Positions 1-6,187 of a stretch of DNA of 8,646 nucleotides are shown one piece after another. Location of the stretch: assembly GCA_964402325.1 (NCBI GenBank), contig CAYOBI010000096.1, positions 1 to 8,646 on the forward strand. The letters run 5' to 3'. This DNA comes from Raineyella sp964402325 (GTDB lineage Bacteria > Actinomycetota > Actinomycetes > Propionibacteriales > Propionibacteriaceae). Positions within the stretch are counted from its first letter, which is position 1; the number at the start of each line of letters is the position of its first letter. The position numbers were made by a program, and so were the translations under genes. The notes beneath the pieces were generated by a model. That model searched no databases. It saw only the letters and a program-made list of their open reading frames with translations, and was not told where the DNA came from.

Positions 1-88
1 TCGCGCTGTCCCCGTCGATCTTCCTGGCGACAGCTATTCCTACGACCAACACGGCGACCACCGTGAGGGACACTCCGAAGATGATCAT
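1..88 (-). CDS. N-terminus of probable sodium:solute symporter (partial)
   Basis: The minus strand opens with ATG at 88-86 and runs off the left edge after 29 codons. A strong ribosome site, GGGAGG (plus 93-98), lies four bases before the ATG and fixes the start. The visible residues are a hydrophobic helix of roughly 20 residues (about 2-21) followed by a charged turn, ARKIDGDSA. A first transmembrane helix followed by a short basic/polar segment before residue 30 is the usual beginning of sodium:solute symporter (SSS) family permeases, which include urea, acetate and proline carriers. Only this short piece is seen, so family assignment is an inference and another permease class remains possible. 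The gene is divergent from the catabolic operon and carries the same upstream element, so it probably imports the operon's substrate (guanidine, urea or a related compound). Confidence 0.5.
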   Translation of the reverse strand, partial: MIIFGVSLTVVAVLVVGIAVARKIDGDSA

Positions 89-92
89 GGTG

Positions 93-98
93 CCTCCC
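93..98 (-). promoter_or_regulatory. Ribosome binding site of the symporter gene
   Basis: GGGAGG on the minus strand ends four bases before the ATG at 88. It is a near-ideal Shine-Dalgarno sequence and decides the start of the partial membrane protein gene. Confidence 0.7.
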
Positions 99-100
99 GT

Positions 101-117
101 CGGGGGGCGGGCCCCCG
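101..117 (-). repeat. GC-only hairpin in the symporter leader
   Basis: CGGGGG (101-106) and CCCCCG (112-117) are perfect inverted repeats around a five-base loop. The structure lies exactly between the conserved operator-like element (117-143) and the ribosome site (93-98) of the symporter gene, so it would form in the leader mRNA a few bases upstream of the Shine-Dalgarno. It could modulate translation or mRNA stability. It may equally reflect base composition, since G/C runs are common here. There is no T-run after it, so it is not an intrinsic terminator. Confidence 0.35.
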
Positions 118-143
118 TCAGACTATTTCTGCTTGGTGACAGA
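117..143 (-). promoter_or_regulatory. Operator-like element A, upstream of symporter
   Basis: This 27-bp block matches element B (1045-1071) at 24 of 27 positions when both are read toward the gene they precede. The similarity extends outward more weakly to position 150 (ACAA conserved). Read on the minus strand it contains TCTG, 8 bases, CAGA, 5 bases, TCTG: three half-sites in alternating orientation. It ends 28 bases before the symporter ATG. Its inner part includes TAGTCT, which fits a TANNNT -10 hexamer, so a bound repressor could block the promoter. I see no convincing -35 box. The likely binder is the TetR-family protein encoded at 241-942; that link is inferred from position. Confidence 0.7.
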
Positions 144-206
144 TTTTTGTCCGGGGATGTTGCCGTTGGTGTGGCACCGATGGTCGAACGTGTTAAGGGA
201 TCGCTT

Positions 207-229
207 CGGGCGTTACGAAAGATCGCCCG
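207..229. repeat. Inverted repeat just downstream of the tetR stop
   Basis: CGGGCG (207-212) and CGCCCG (224-229) form a perfect six-base stem with an 11-base loop, beginning 12 bases past the tetR stop codon on the minus strand. It could be a weak terminator separating tetR from the symporter gene. There is no T-tract on the tetR-sense strand after it, so intrinsic termination is doubtful. Confidence 0.25.
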
Positions 230-240
230 TGTTCGGCGTG

Positions 241-942
241 CTAGTCCTCTTGTTCCTGGGGGAGGCCGCGGGTGGGGTCGGTGGTCTGCGCCGGAAGCGT
301 GGCGAGGATGGCGCTGCCTTCTGAGCGGATCGCTTCGGTGACCGGGGCCCGGCTCGCCAGCAGGACCACCGCGTCGGCGATCTCCTCGGGTTGCGCTGCC
401 GTTTGGGAGGAGTCCGACCTGCTGCGCTCGTTGATGATGCTCTCCACCAGCCCCATGGCCAGTTGGCCCAGCGGGGTCGGGTCGACCATGGCTCCCTCGG
501 CCCGGCAGGTGAGGGCAAGGCGGCCATACGAGTCGCGGAGCTCCTGCCAGGCGCGTCGGAAGGCGGCGTGCTCCTCGCGCTGGACCTCGGGGAGCAGGTA
601 GAGGGCGCCGAGGTTGGTGTCGCTCGCGCAGAGTTGGCGACAGTCCCAGACCGCCATCGCCCAGAGTCGTGCCGCCGGTCGGCCCGGATGGGCCGCCAGG
701 GTTCCGGCGACCTCGAGGGTGGGGTGCACGGTGATGATCAGCAGGGCGTCGAGCAGTGCGTCCCGGTTGGCGAAGTAGTGGTAGAGGGTCGCCTGCCGGA
801 TGCCGGCCCCCTCGGCGATCGCGCGGGTGGTCGCGGCGAACCCCTCGGCCGCGAAGAGCCGGGCCGCGGAGGCCAGGATGTCGCTCCTCGTCCCCCGGCC
901 CGTCGGTGATGCGGTGAGCCGTGGTCGTCCGGGGCCTGCCAT
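241..942 (-). CDS. TetR/AcrR-family transcriptional repressor
   Basis: This 233-residue protein is the size of typical TetR-family regulators. The N-terminal tail (residues 1-20) is rich in Gly, Pro and Arg, with a GRPR motif that may touch DNA outside the main helix. The helix-turn-helix domain covers about residues 19-65: the RSDILASAARLFAAEGF helix, then TTRAIAEGAGIRQATLYHYF with the family's hallmark LYHYF ending near residue 57, then NRDALLDALL. The rest is the helical ligand-binding and dimerisation region, in which the effector cannot be read from sequence. The start chosen is ATG at 942-940. No Shine-Dalgarno precedes it, but a TANNNT hexamer lies seven bases upstream, pointing to a leaderless mRNA. 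An open frame continues further upstream without stops, but that part crosses the intergenic region and the antisense of the next gene. The gene sits between two targets sharing an operator-like element, so it is the obvious local regulator. Confidence 0.9.
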   Translation of the reverse strand: MAGPGRPRLTASPTGRGTRSDILASAARLFAAEGFAATTRAIAEGAGIRQATLYHYFANRDALLDALLIITVHPTLEVAGTLAAHPGRPAARLWAMAVWDCRQLCASDTNLGALYLLPEVQREEHAAFRRAWQELRDSYGRLALTCRAEGAMVDPTPLGQLAMGLVESIINERSRSDSSQTAAQPEEIADAVVLLASRAPVTEAIRSEGSAILATLPAQTTDPTRGLPQEQED

Positions 943-949
943 GGGTTCG

Positions 950-980
950 ACGGTAGCAGGGGGCTGTCGGGCTGCTGCAA
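950..980 (-). promoter_or_regulatory. Candidate leaderless promoter of tetR
   Basis: On the minus strand TACCGT (plus 950-955) fits an actinobacterial TANNNT -10 box. Seven bases separate it from the ATG at 942, so transcription would start at or next to the A of the start codon. TTGCAG (plus 975-980) is a possible -35 box, but its 19-base spacer is longer than ideal. The absence of any Shine-Dalgarno supports leaderless initiation. Confidence 0.45.
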
Positions 981-989
981 CGGATCCGT
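980..989. repeat. Perfect 10-bp palindrome in the tetR promoter region
   Basis: ACGGATCCGT is a perfect palindrome adjoining the candidate -35 box of tetR, about 40 bases upstream of its start. It could be an autoregulatory site, but it is short, it has no second copy in either operator-like element, and it could be chance. Confidence 0.25.
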
Positions 990-1023
990 AACGGTGCGGG
1001 CGTCCGACCGTCATCTGGGCGGG

Positions 1024-1039
1024 GTTGTCTTGGAACAAC
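1024..1039. repeat. Inverted repeat flanking element B
   Basis: GTTGT (1024-1028) and ACAAC (1035-1039) are perfect five-base arms around CTTGGA. It lies immediately upstream of element B, where the -35 region of the catabolic operon would be expected (TTGTCT 1025-1030 or TTGGAA 1030-1035). It has no counterpart upstream of element A. It could be an activator or second repressor site, but the evidence is only its symmetry and position. Confidence 0.25.
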
Positions 1040-1044
1040 AAGTT

Positions 1045-1071
1045 TCTGTCGCCTAGCAGAAAAAGTCTGAC
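1045..1071 (+). promoter_or_regulatory. Operator-like element B, upstream of the catabolic operon
   Basis: This is the second copy of the 27-bp element, 24 of 27 bases identical to element A and in the same orientation relative to its gene. It reads TCTG (1045-1048), 8 bases, CAGA (1057-1060), 5 bases, TCTG (1066-1069). In this copy the first pair extends to a perfect TTTCTG / CAGAAA palindrome (1043-1048 and 1057-1062) spanning 20 bp, a usual size for a TetR-family operator. It ends 15 bases before the GTG start of the first operon gene and just before its ribosome site, so occupancy would block transcription start or early elongation. Outward similarity continues to 1038. Confidence 0.72.
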
Positions 1072-1086
1072 AGTCGAGGAGGAATC

Positions 1087-1947
1087 GTGCCCGACAACCC
1101 CGGAGCCCACGAGGGGTCGATGACCGCGACCACGGCGGGGGCCCGTGCCCATGCCCGCGCCCAGGAGGGGACGCCCGCCGACGCGATGCCGTTCCTCCCC
1201 GCCAGTGGCTACGACCGGATCCCCGACGGGGTCGACCCGGCCGACGTCGTCTGGGCCGAGCGGGTCGCCGGCGGCAACTACACCCACAAGGTCCTCGCCC
1301 GCGGCATGAAGCTGCGGTTGACCGACCTCGACGGTGACGCCTGCGCCCACGTGCTCGTGTACAACGCCGCCGAGCCCTGGGAGCGGCTGAACATCGCCGA
1401 CACCCAGAAGGTGCAGTGGCAGGTCTACACCGGGGCCGGCCAGTTGCTCCTCTCCGACCAGGGCCGTGCCCTGATGTCGGTCGGCGACGACACCTCCGGA
1501 CACCACGACTCCTTCTACGGCACCTCCACCAAGGCCCGCAACGAGGCCCGCTACGGCGACGGGACCCCGCACGGCGGCTCACCGGCCGGACGGGAGCTGT
1601 TCAAGCTCGCCGGCATCAAGCACGGCCTGGCCTCCCGCGACCTCCCGCCGGGCATGTCCTTCTTCAAGGGTGTGCGCATCGATCCCGAGGGCCACCCGGT
1701 GTGGGAGGGAGCCGCTCCCGCCGGGGCCTCTGTCACGCTGACCGCCGAGATGCCGGTCATCGTGCTGATCGCCAATGTCCCCCACCCGCTGGACCCCCGC
1801 GAGGCGTACGCCTGTGGCCGGCTCGAGGTCGTCGCGTGGCGCGACCGGCCGACCACCCCCGCCGACGCCCTGTGGACCCGGACCCCGGAGGGCCGTCGGG
1901 CCCTGACCAACACCGCCGAGTACGTCGCCTGCCGCGGCATCGCCTGA
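1087..1947 (+). CDS. cgdA: DUF1989 protein, UAAP1-type; predicted carboxyguanidine deiminase subunit
   Basis: This 286-residue protein belongs to the DUF1989 family, of the kind named urea amidolyase-associated protein 1 (UAAP1). Visible family features are the conserved LRLTDLDGDACAHVLVYN block (about residues 76-93), the GHHDSFYG motif (residues 138-145, with His140-Asp141), GMSFFKGVRIDPEG further on, and a C-terminal ANVPHPLDPREAYACG block. GTG at 1087 is preceded by GGAGG four bases upstream, which supports this start. An in-frame ATG at 1120 after GAGGGG is a possible secondary start. The DUF1989 pair beside this carboxylase type has been characterised as a two-subunit carboxyguanidine deiminase (CgdAB), converting carboxyguanidine to allophanate and ammonia. 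It leads the operon, and the second subunit follows 14 bases later. The A/B letters are assigned by gene order only. It is presumably a cytoplasmic enzyme; no signal peptide is seen. Confidence 0.85.
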   Translation: MPDNPGAHEGSMTATTAGARAHARAQEGTPADAMPFLPASGYDRIPDGVDPADVVWAERVAGGNYTHKVLARGMKLRLTDLDGDACAHVLVYNAAEPWERLNIADTQKVQWQVYTGAGQLLLSDQGRALMSVGDDTSGHHDSFYGTSTKARNEARYGDGTPHGGSPAGRELFKLAGIKHGLASRDLPPGMSFFKGVRIDPEGHPVWEGAAPAGASVTLTAEMPVIVLIANVPHPLDPREAYACGRLEVVAWRDRPTTPADALWTRTPEGRRALTNTAEYVACRGIA

Positions 1948-1961
1948 GAGGAACGCAGACC

Positions 1962-2597
1962 ATGAAGGACATCGATCCGGCGTACGGCGCCGTCCTCAGC
2001 CGCGAGACCGTGGCCCCGCGGGGTCCCTGGTCGGCGGTGCTCAAGGCCGGCCAGGTGCTGACCATCGTGGACCTCGACGGCAACCAGGCGGTCGACTTCC
2101 TCTGCTACGACGCGCAGGACACCTCCCGCGCCTACTCCTTCCAGACCACCCTGCAGGAGCAGGATTCGGTCTACCTCACCACCGGGTCCGTGCTGCGGTC
2201 GAACGAGGGCGATGCGCTGCTCACCGTCGTCGCCAACGACGTCGCCCGCCAGGACACCCTCGGCGGGGCCTGCTCCAAGGAGTCGAACACCCTGCGCTAC
2301 GGCCACCACACCTACAGCCAGCACGCCTGCGCGGACAACTTCATGATCGAGCTGTCCCGCTACGGCATGGGCAAGCGCGACCAGGTCCCCAACATCAACT
2401 GGTTCATGAACGTCCCGGTGGACCCCGACGGTGCGCTCGGGATCGTCGACGGCATCTCCGCACCTGGTCTCACGGTGTCCATGCGTGCCGAGCGGGACAC
2501 CCTGGTGCTCGTCTCGAACTGCCCGCAGGTCAACAACCCGTGCAACGGGTTCGACCCGTCGCGCGCCGAGATGGTCATCCAGGAGGGTGTGGCCTGA
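1962..2597 (+). CDS. cgdB: DUF1989 protein, UAAP2-type; predicted carboxyguanidine deiminase partner subunit
   Basis: This 211-residue protein is a full-length UAAP2-type DUF1989 member. Recognisable blocks are LTIVDLDGNQAVDFLCYDA (about residues 28-46), YLTTGSVLRSNEGDALLT, DTLGGACSKESNTLRYG (98-114, Cys104), HACADNF (Cys123), NINWFMNVPVDPDG, DGISAPG and the terminal NCPQVNNPCNGFDPS. In DUF1989 structures the Cys residues of these motifs help bind a metal. Position 97 is Gln where, from memory, relatives usually carry His (HDTLGG). ATG at 1962 has an AGAGGAA ribosome site about ten bases upstream. Its stop shares one base with the carboxylase start. It should form the deiminase with the upstream protein, making allophanate from carboxyguanidine. 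Confidence 0.87.
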   Translation: MKDIDPAYGAVLSRETVAPRGPWSAVLKAGQVLTIVDLDGNQAVDFLCYDAQDTSRAYSFQTTLQEQDSVYLTTGSVLRSNEGDALLTVVANDVARQDTLGGACSKESNTLRYGHHTYSQHACADNFMIELSRYGMGKRDQVPNINWFMNVPVDPDGALGIVDGISAPGLTVSMRAERDTLVLVSNCPQVNNPCNGFDPSRAEMVIQEGVA

Positions 2598-5500
2598 TGT
2601 CCTTCGACACGATCCTGGTCGCCAACCGCGGCGAGATCGCCGTTCGGATCATCCGGACGGCCAAGCAGATGGGGCTGCGCACCGTCGCGGTCCACTCCGA
2701 GGCGGACCGGGGCGCGCTGCACGTGCACCTGGCCGACGAGGCCGTCCTGATCGGTCCGGAGGCGGCTGCCGACTCCTACCTGCGCATCGACGCGATCATC
2801 GACGCCGCCCTCTCCACGGGCGCCGGCGCGATCCACCCCGGCTACGGCTTCCTCTCCGAGAACGCCGACTTCGCCAGGGCCTGCGCGGCGGCCGGGATCG
2901 TGTTCATCGGGCCCACCCCCGATCATCTGGAGCTCTTCGGCGCCAAGCACACCGCCCGGGCCGCGGCCGAGGAGGCCGGGGTGCCGATGCTGCCGGGGAC
3001 CGGTCTGCTGGCCGACGTCGACCAGGCGGTCACCCGGGCCGAGGGGATCGGCTACCCGGTGATGCTCAAGGCCACCGCCGGCGGCGGGGGCATCGGCATG
3101 CAGGCCTGTTCCTCGTCCGAGGAACTGCGTGCCGCCTGGGCCAACGTCACCCGCCTCGCCGGCGCCAACTTCGCCTCGACCGGGGTCTTCCTGGAGCGCC
3201 TCGTCCGGCACGCCCGTCACGTCGAGGTGCAGGTGTTCGGCGACGGCCGGGGCGGCGTGGTGACCCTGGGCACCCGCGACTGCTCGCTGCAGCGACGCAA
3301 CCAGAAGGTGATGGAGGAGGCCCCGGCCCCCGACCTGCCCGATGAGGTGCGGACCATGGTGGAGGAGTCCGCCTCCCGGCTGTGCGCCTCGGTCGGCTAC
3401 CGGTCGGCGGGCACCGTCGAGTTCATCTACGACGCCGGACGCCGGGAGGCATCCTTCCTGGAGGTCAACACCCGCCTGCAGGTCGAGCACCCGGTGACCG
3501 AGGCCGTCTACGGCGTCGACCTGGTGGAGTGGATGATCCGGCTAGCCGCCGGCGAGCCGCTGCCGCAGTCCGGCCCGCTGACCCCGCAGGGGGTCGCCGT
3601 CGAGGCCCGCGTGTACGCCGAGAACACCGACCTGGGCAACCTGCCCAGTTCAGGTACCGTCACCGCCGTCGCCTTCCCCGACGACGTCCGGGTCGACGGC
3701 TGGATCGAGCCCGGCTCGCAGGTGTCGACCAGCTACGACCCGATGCTCGCCAAGGTCATCGTCCACGGGACCGACCGCGACGACGCCTGGGCCCGGATGG
3801 GTCGGGCCCTCGCGGAGACCCGCGTGCAGGGCGTGGCCACCAACCTCGGCGTGCTGCGCTCGGTCGTCGGCGACCCCGACGTGCTCGCTGCCGACCACTC
3901 GACCTCCACCCTGGCCCGGATCACCGACGCCAGCCCCCGGATGGAGGTGGTCCGCGCCGGCGTGCTGGCCACCATCCAGGACTGGCCCGGCCGCCGCGGC
4001 TACTGGCCGGTCGGCATCCCCGCCTCCGGGCCGATGGACGACCTGTCCTTCCGCCTCGGCAACCGGGCACTGGGCAACCCCGAGGGGGTGGCCGGCCTCG
4101 AGGTCACCATGGCCGGGCCCACGCTCCGCTTCCACACCCCGACCCGGGTGATGGTCACCGGCGCCCCCGCCCCGGTCCTGCTCGACGGCACCGGGGTGGA
4201 GCAGTGGACCCCCGTCACGGTCCCCGCCGGGTCGGAGCTCAGCATCGGCGCCCCCACGGCCGGGATGCGCACCTACCTGCTGGTCGAGGGCGGCCTGGAC
4301 GTGCTGCCGGTGATGGGCTCGGCCGCCACCTTCACCGACGGTGAGATCGGCGGCACCACGGGGCACGCGCTGCGGACCGGTGACATCGTCGCCCTGGCCA
4401 CCCCCGAGGCGCCGCAGACCGTCCGGACCGTGCCGCCCGCCGACCGGCCGGTGATCGCCGACCGGTGGCTGCTCGCCGGACTCGAGGGCCCGCACGCCGC
4501 TCCGGAGTTCTTCACCCCCGATGACATGGACACCTTCTACTCTCACGACTGGGAGGTCCACTTCAACTCCGCCCGCACCGGTGTCCGGCTCACCGGACCG
4601 CAGCCGTCCTGGGCCCGGACCGACGGCGGCGAGGCGGGCCTGCACCCGTCGAACATCCACGACACCCCCTACACCGTCGGCGCGGTCGACTACACCGGCG
4701 ACATGCCGATCCTGCTGGGGCCCGACGGCCCGTCCCTGGGCGGGTTCACCTGCCCGGTGTCGGTGCCGAGCGGCAACCGGTGGAAGCTCGGCCAGCTGCG
4801 GCCCGGCGACACCGTACGGTTCGTGCCGGTCACCCCGGCCCAGGCTCGTACGCTGCGGGACCTGCCGCTGCAGGCACCGGTCGCCGACCGCCCGGTCATC
4901 GTCGACGGCGGCGTGCTGCTGTACGACGAGGGCCACGACGACCTGCCCGCGATGACGGTGCGCCGCCAGGGCGACGTCGCCCTGCTGGTCGAGTACGGCG
5001 AGATGAAGCTCGACCTCGCCGCCCGGCTGCGGATCCACGCACTGGCCCAGGAGATCGCCTCCCTGGTGGAGGACGGGTCCCTGACCGGCGTCATCGAACT
5101 CACCCCTGGCATCCGGTCGCTGCAGGTGCACGTCGACCCGGCGCTGGTCGACATCGAGGCGCTGGTGACCACCATCCGCGACGTCGACTTCGCCCTGCCG
5201 GCCACCCGCCAGCTGCGGGTGCCCAGCCGGACGGTGCACATGCCGCTGTCGTGGGACGACCCCGCCACCCGCGAGGCGATCGCCCGCTACATGGCCGGCG
5301 TCCGCGACGACGCCCCGTGGTGCCCGTGGAACATCGAGTTCATCCGCCGGATCAACGGTCTGGAGTCGGTCGACGACGTGTTCCGCACCGTCTTCGACGC
5401 CGAGTACCTGGTGCTCGGCCTGGGCGACGTCTACCTCGGGGCGCCGGTGGCGACACCGCTCGACCCGCGGCACCGGCTGGTCACCACCAAGTACAACCCG

Positions 5501-6187
5501 GCCCGTACCTGGACGGCGCAGAACTCCGTCGGCATCGGCGGCGCCTACCTGTGCATCTACGGCATGGAGGGCCCCGGCGGCTACCAGTTCGTCGGCCGTA
5601 CGGTGCAGGTCTGGTCCACCCACCAACAGCGCGGTTCCTTCGAGCCCGGGGTGCCGTGGCTGCTGCGCTTCTTCGACCGGATCAAGTGGTACCCGGTGTC
5701 GCCCGAGGAGCTGCTGGAGCTGCGGGCCGACCAGGCCGCCGGCCGACTGCAGCTCAGGATCGAGGAGGGATCGTTCGGCGTCCCCGAGTACGAGGAGTTC
5801 CTCGCCGAGCACGCCGCCGGTATCGGGGAGTTCCACGAGAAGCAGACGACGGCCTTCGGGCAGGAGCGGCAGCGCTGGGAGGACAGCGGCGAGTTCGAGC
5901 GGGCCGCGGCCGCGGCGGATGCCGAGGTCGAGGTCGTCGAGGCCGTCGTACCGGCCGGTTGCACCGCCGTCGAGGCACAGTTCGCGGCGAACGTCTTCCG
6001 GATCGACGTGGAACCGGGCCAGTCCGTCCAACCCGGGCAGGTGCTGCTCGCCGTCGAGGCGATGAAGATGGAGGCCCCGGTGGCGGCGGCCGCGGCAGGC
6101 ACGGTCGAGGAGATCCTCGTCCACCCGGGCAGCCAGGTCGGCCCGGGCACCCCGCTGGTGATCATTCGAGAGGAGCTGGCCGCATGA
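2597..6187 (+). CDS. uca: Biotin-dependent urea/guanidine carboxylase
   Basis: This 1196-residue protein has the full urea carboxylase layout on one chain. The biotin carboxylase part (about 1-450) starts ILVANRGEIAVRIIRTAKQMG and carries the ATP-grasp loop KATAGGGGIGMQ (Lys158) and EVNTRLQVEH (289-298). A KipA-like carboxyltransferase domain starts near 454 (AGVLATIQDWPGRRGYWPVG). A KipI-like domain starts near 788 (VRRQGDVALLVEYGEM) and contains WCPWNIEFIRRINGL (908 on) and SVGIGGAYLCIYGMEGPGGY (977 on). The C-terminal biotinyl domain has AMKM with biotin-accepting Lys1157. The enzyme carboxylates its substrate using ATP and bicarbonate. Presence of the adjacent DUF1989 pair argues that guanidine, not urea, is the true substrate, giving carboxyguanidine. 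The ATG overlaps the upstream stop by one base, and AGGAGGG at 2581-2587 is its ribosome site; an earlier in-frame ATG at 2540 lies inside the preceding gene and is rejected. The hydrolase is not fused, unlike fungal urea amidolyase. Confidence 0.95.
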   Translation: MSFDTILVANRGEIAVRIIRTAKQMGLRTVAVHSEADRGALHVHLADEAVLIGPEAAADSYLRIDAIIDAALSTGAGAIHPGYGFLSENADFARACAAAGIVFIGPTPDHLELFGAKHTARAAAEEAGVPMLPGTGLLADVDQAVTRAEGIGYPVMLKATAGGGGIGMQACSSSEELRAAWANVTRLAGANFASTGVFLERLVRHARHVEVQVFGDGRGGVVTLGTRDCSLQRRNQKVMEEAPAPDLPDEVRTMVEESASRLCASVGYRSAGTVEFIYDAGRREASFLEVNTRLQVEHPVTEAVYGVDLVEWMIRLAAGEPLPQSGPLTPQGVAVEARVYAENTDLGNLPSSGTVTAVAFPDDVRVDGWIEPGSQVSTSYDPMLAKVIVHGTDRDDAWARMGRALAETRVQGVATNLGVLRSVVGDPDVLAADHSTSTLARITDASPRMEVVRAGVLATIQDWPGRRGYWPVGIPASGPMDDLSFRLGNRALGNPEGVAGLEVTMAGPTLRFHTPTRVMVTGAPAPVLLDGTGVEQWTPVTVPAGSELSIGAPTAGMRTYLLVEGGLDVLPVMGSAATFTDGEIGGTTGHALRTGDIVALATPEAPQTVRTVPPADRPVIADRWLLAGLEGPHAAPEFFTPDDMDTFYSHDWEVHFNSARTGVRLTGPQPSWARTDGGEAGLHPSNIHDTPYTVGAVDYTGDMPILLGPDGPSLGGFTCPVSVPSGNRWKLGQLRPGDTVRFVPVTPAQARTLRDLPLQAPVADRPVIVDGGVLLYDEGHDDLPAMTVRRQGDVALLVEYGEMKLDLAARLRIHALAQEIASLVEDGSLTGVIELTPGIRSLQVHVDPALVDIEALVTTIRDVDFALPATRQLRVPSRTVHMPLSWDDPATREAIARYMAGVRDDAPWCPWNIEFIRRINGLESVDDVFRTVFDAEYLVLGLGDVYLGAPVATPLDPRHRLVTTKYNPARTWTAQNSVGIGGAYLCIYGMEGPGGYQFVGRTVQVWSTHQQRGSFEPGVPWLLRFFDRIKWYPVSPEELLELRADQAAGRLQLRIEEGSFGVPEYEEFLAEHAAGIGEFHEKQTTAFGQERQRWEDSGEFERAAAAADAEVEVVEAVVPAGCTAVEAQFAANVFRIDVEPGQSVQPGQVLLAVEAMKMEAPVAAAAAGTVEEILVHPGSQVGPGTPLVIIREELAA

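Noticed and set aside
26..643. Extra GGCGACAG octamers (26-33 and 636-643), as in operator element B
   Set aside because: Only eight bases match, both sit inside coding sequence, and neither has the flanking TCTG/CAGA half-sites at the conserved spacing. Chance matches are expected in GC-rich DNA.
943..1572. Upstream in-frame extension of the tetR reading frame
   Set aside because: The frame happens to lack stops through the intergenic region and opposite UAAP1, but the extension would overlap the operator and the divergent gene. The TetR domain begins normally after the ATG at 942.
2540..2596. Earlier in-frame ATG for the carboxylase at 2540
   Set aside because: It lies inside UAAP2, would add 19 Arg/Gly-rich residues before the canonical biotin carboxylase N-terminus, and lacks the AGGAGGG site that serves the ATG at 2597.
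3650..6124. Very long antisense open frame (824 codons) opposite the carboxylase
   Set aside because: High-GC genes commonly leave such frames open on the other strand. Its protein is low-complexity Gly/Val/Arg/Asp-rich with no domain, while the plus frame has unbroken carboxylase motifs.
4780..6183. Long in-frame extension upstream of the allophanate hydrolase start
   Set aside because: It overlaps the carboxylase in another frame and is Arg/Pro/Gly-rich without motifs. The ATGA junction at 6184 with a ribosome site is the real start.
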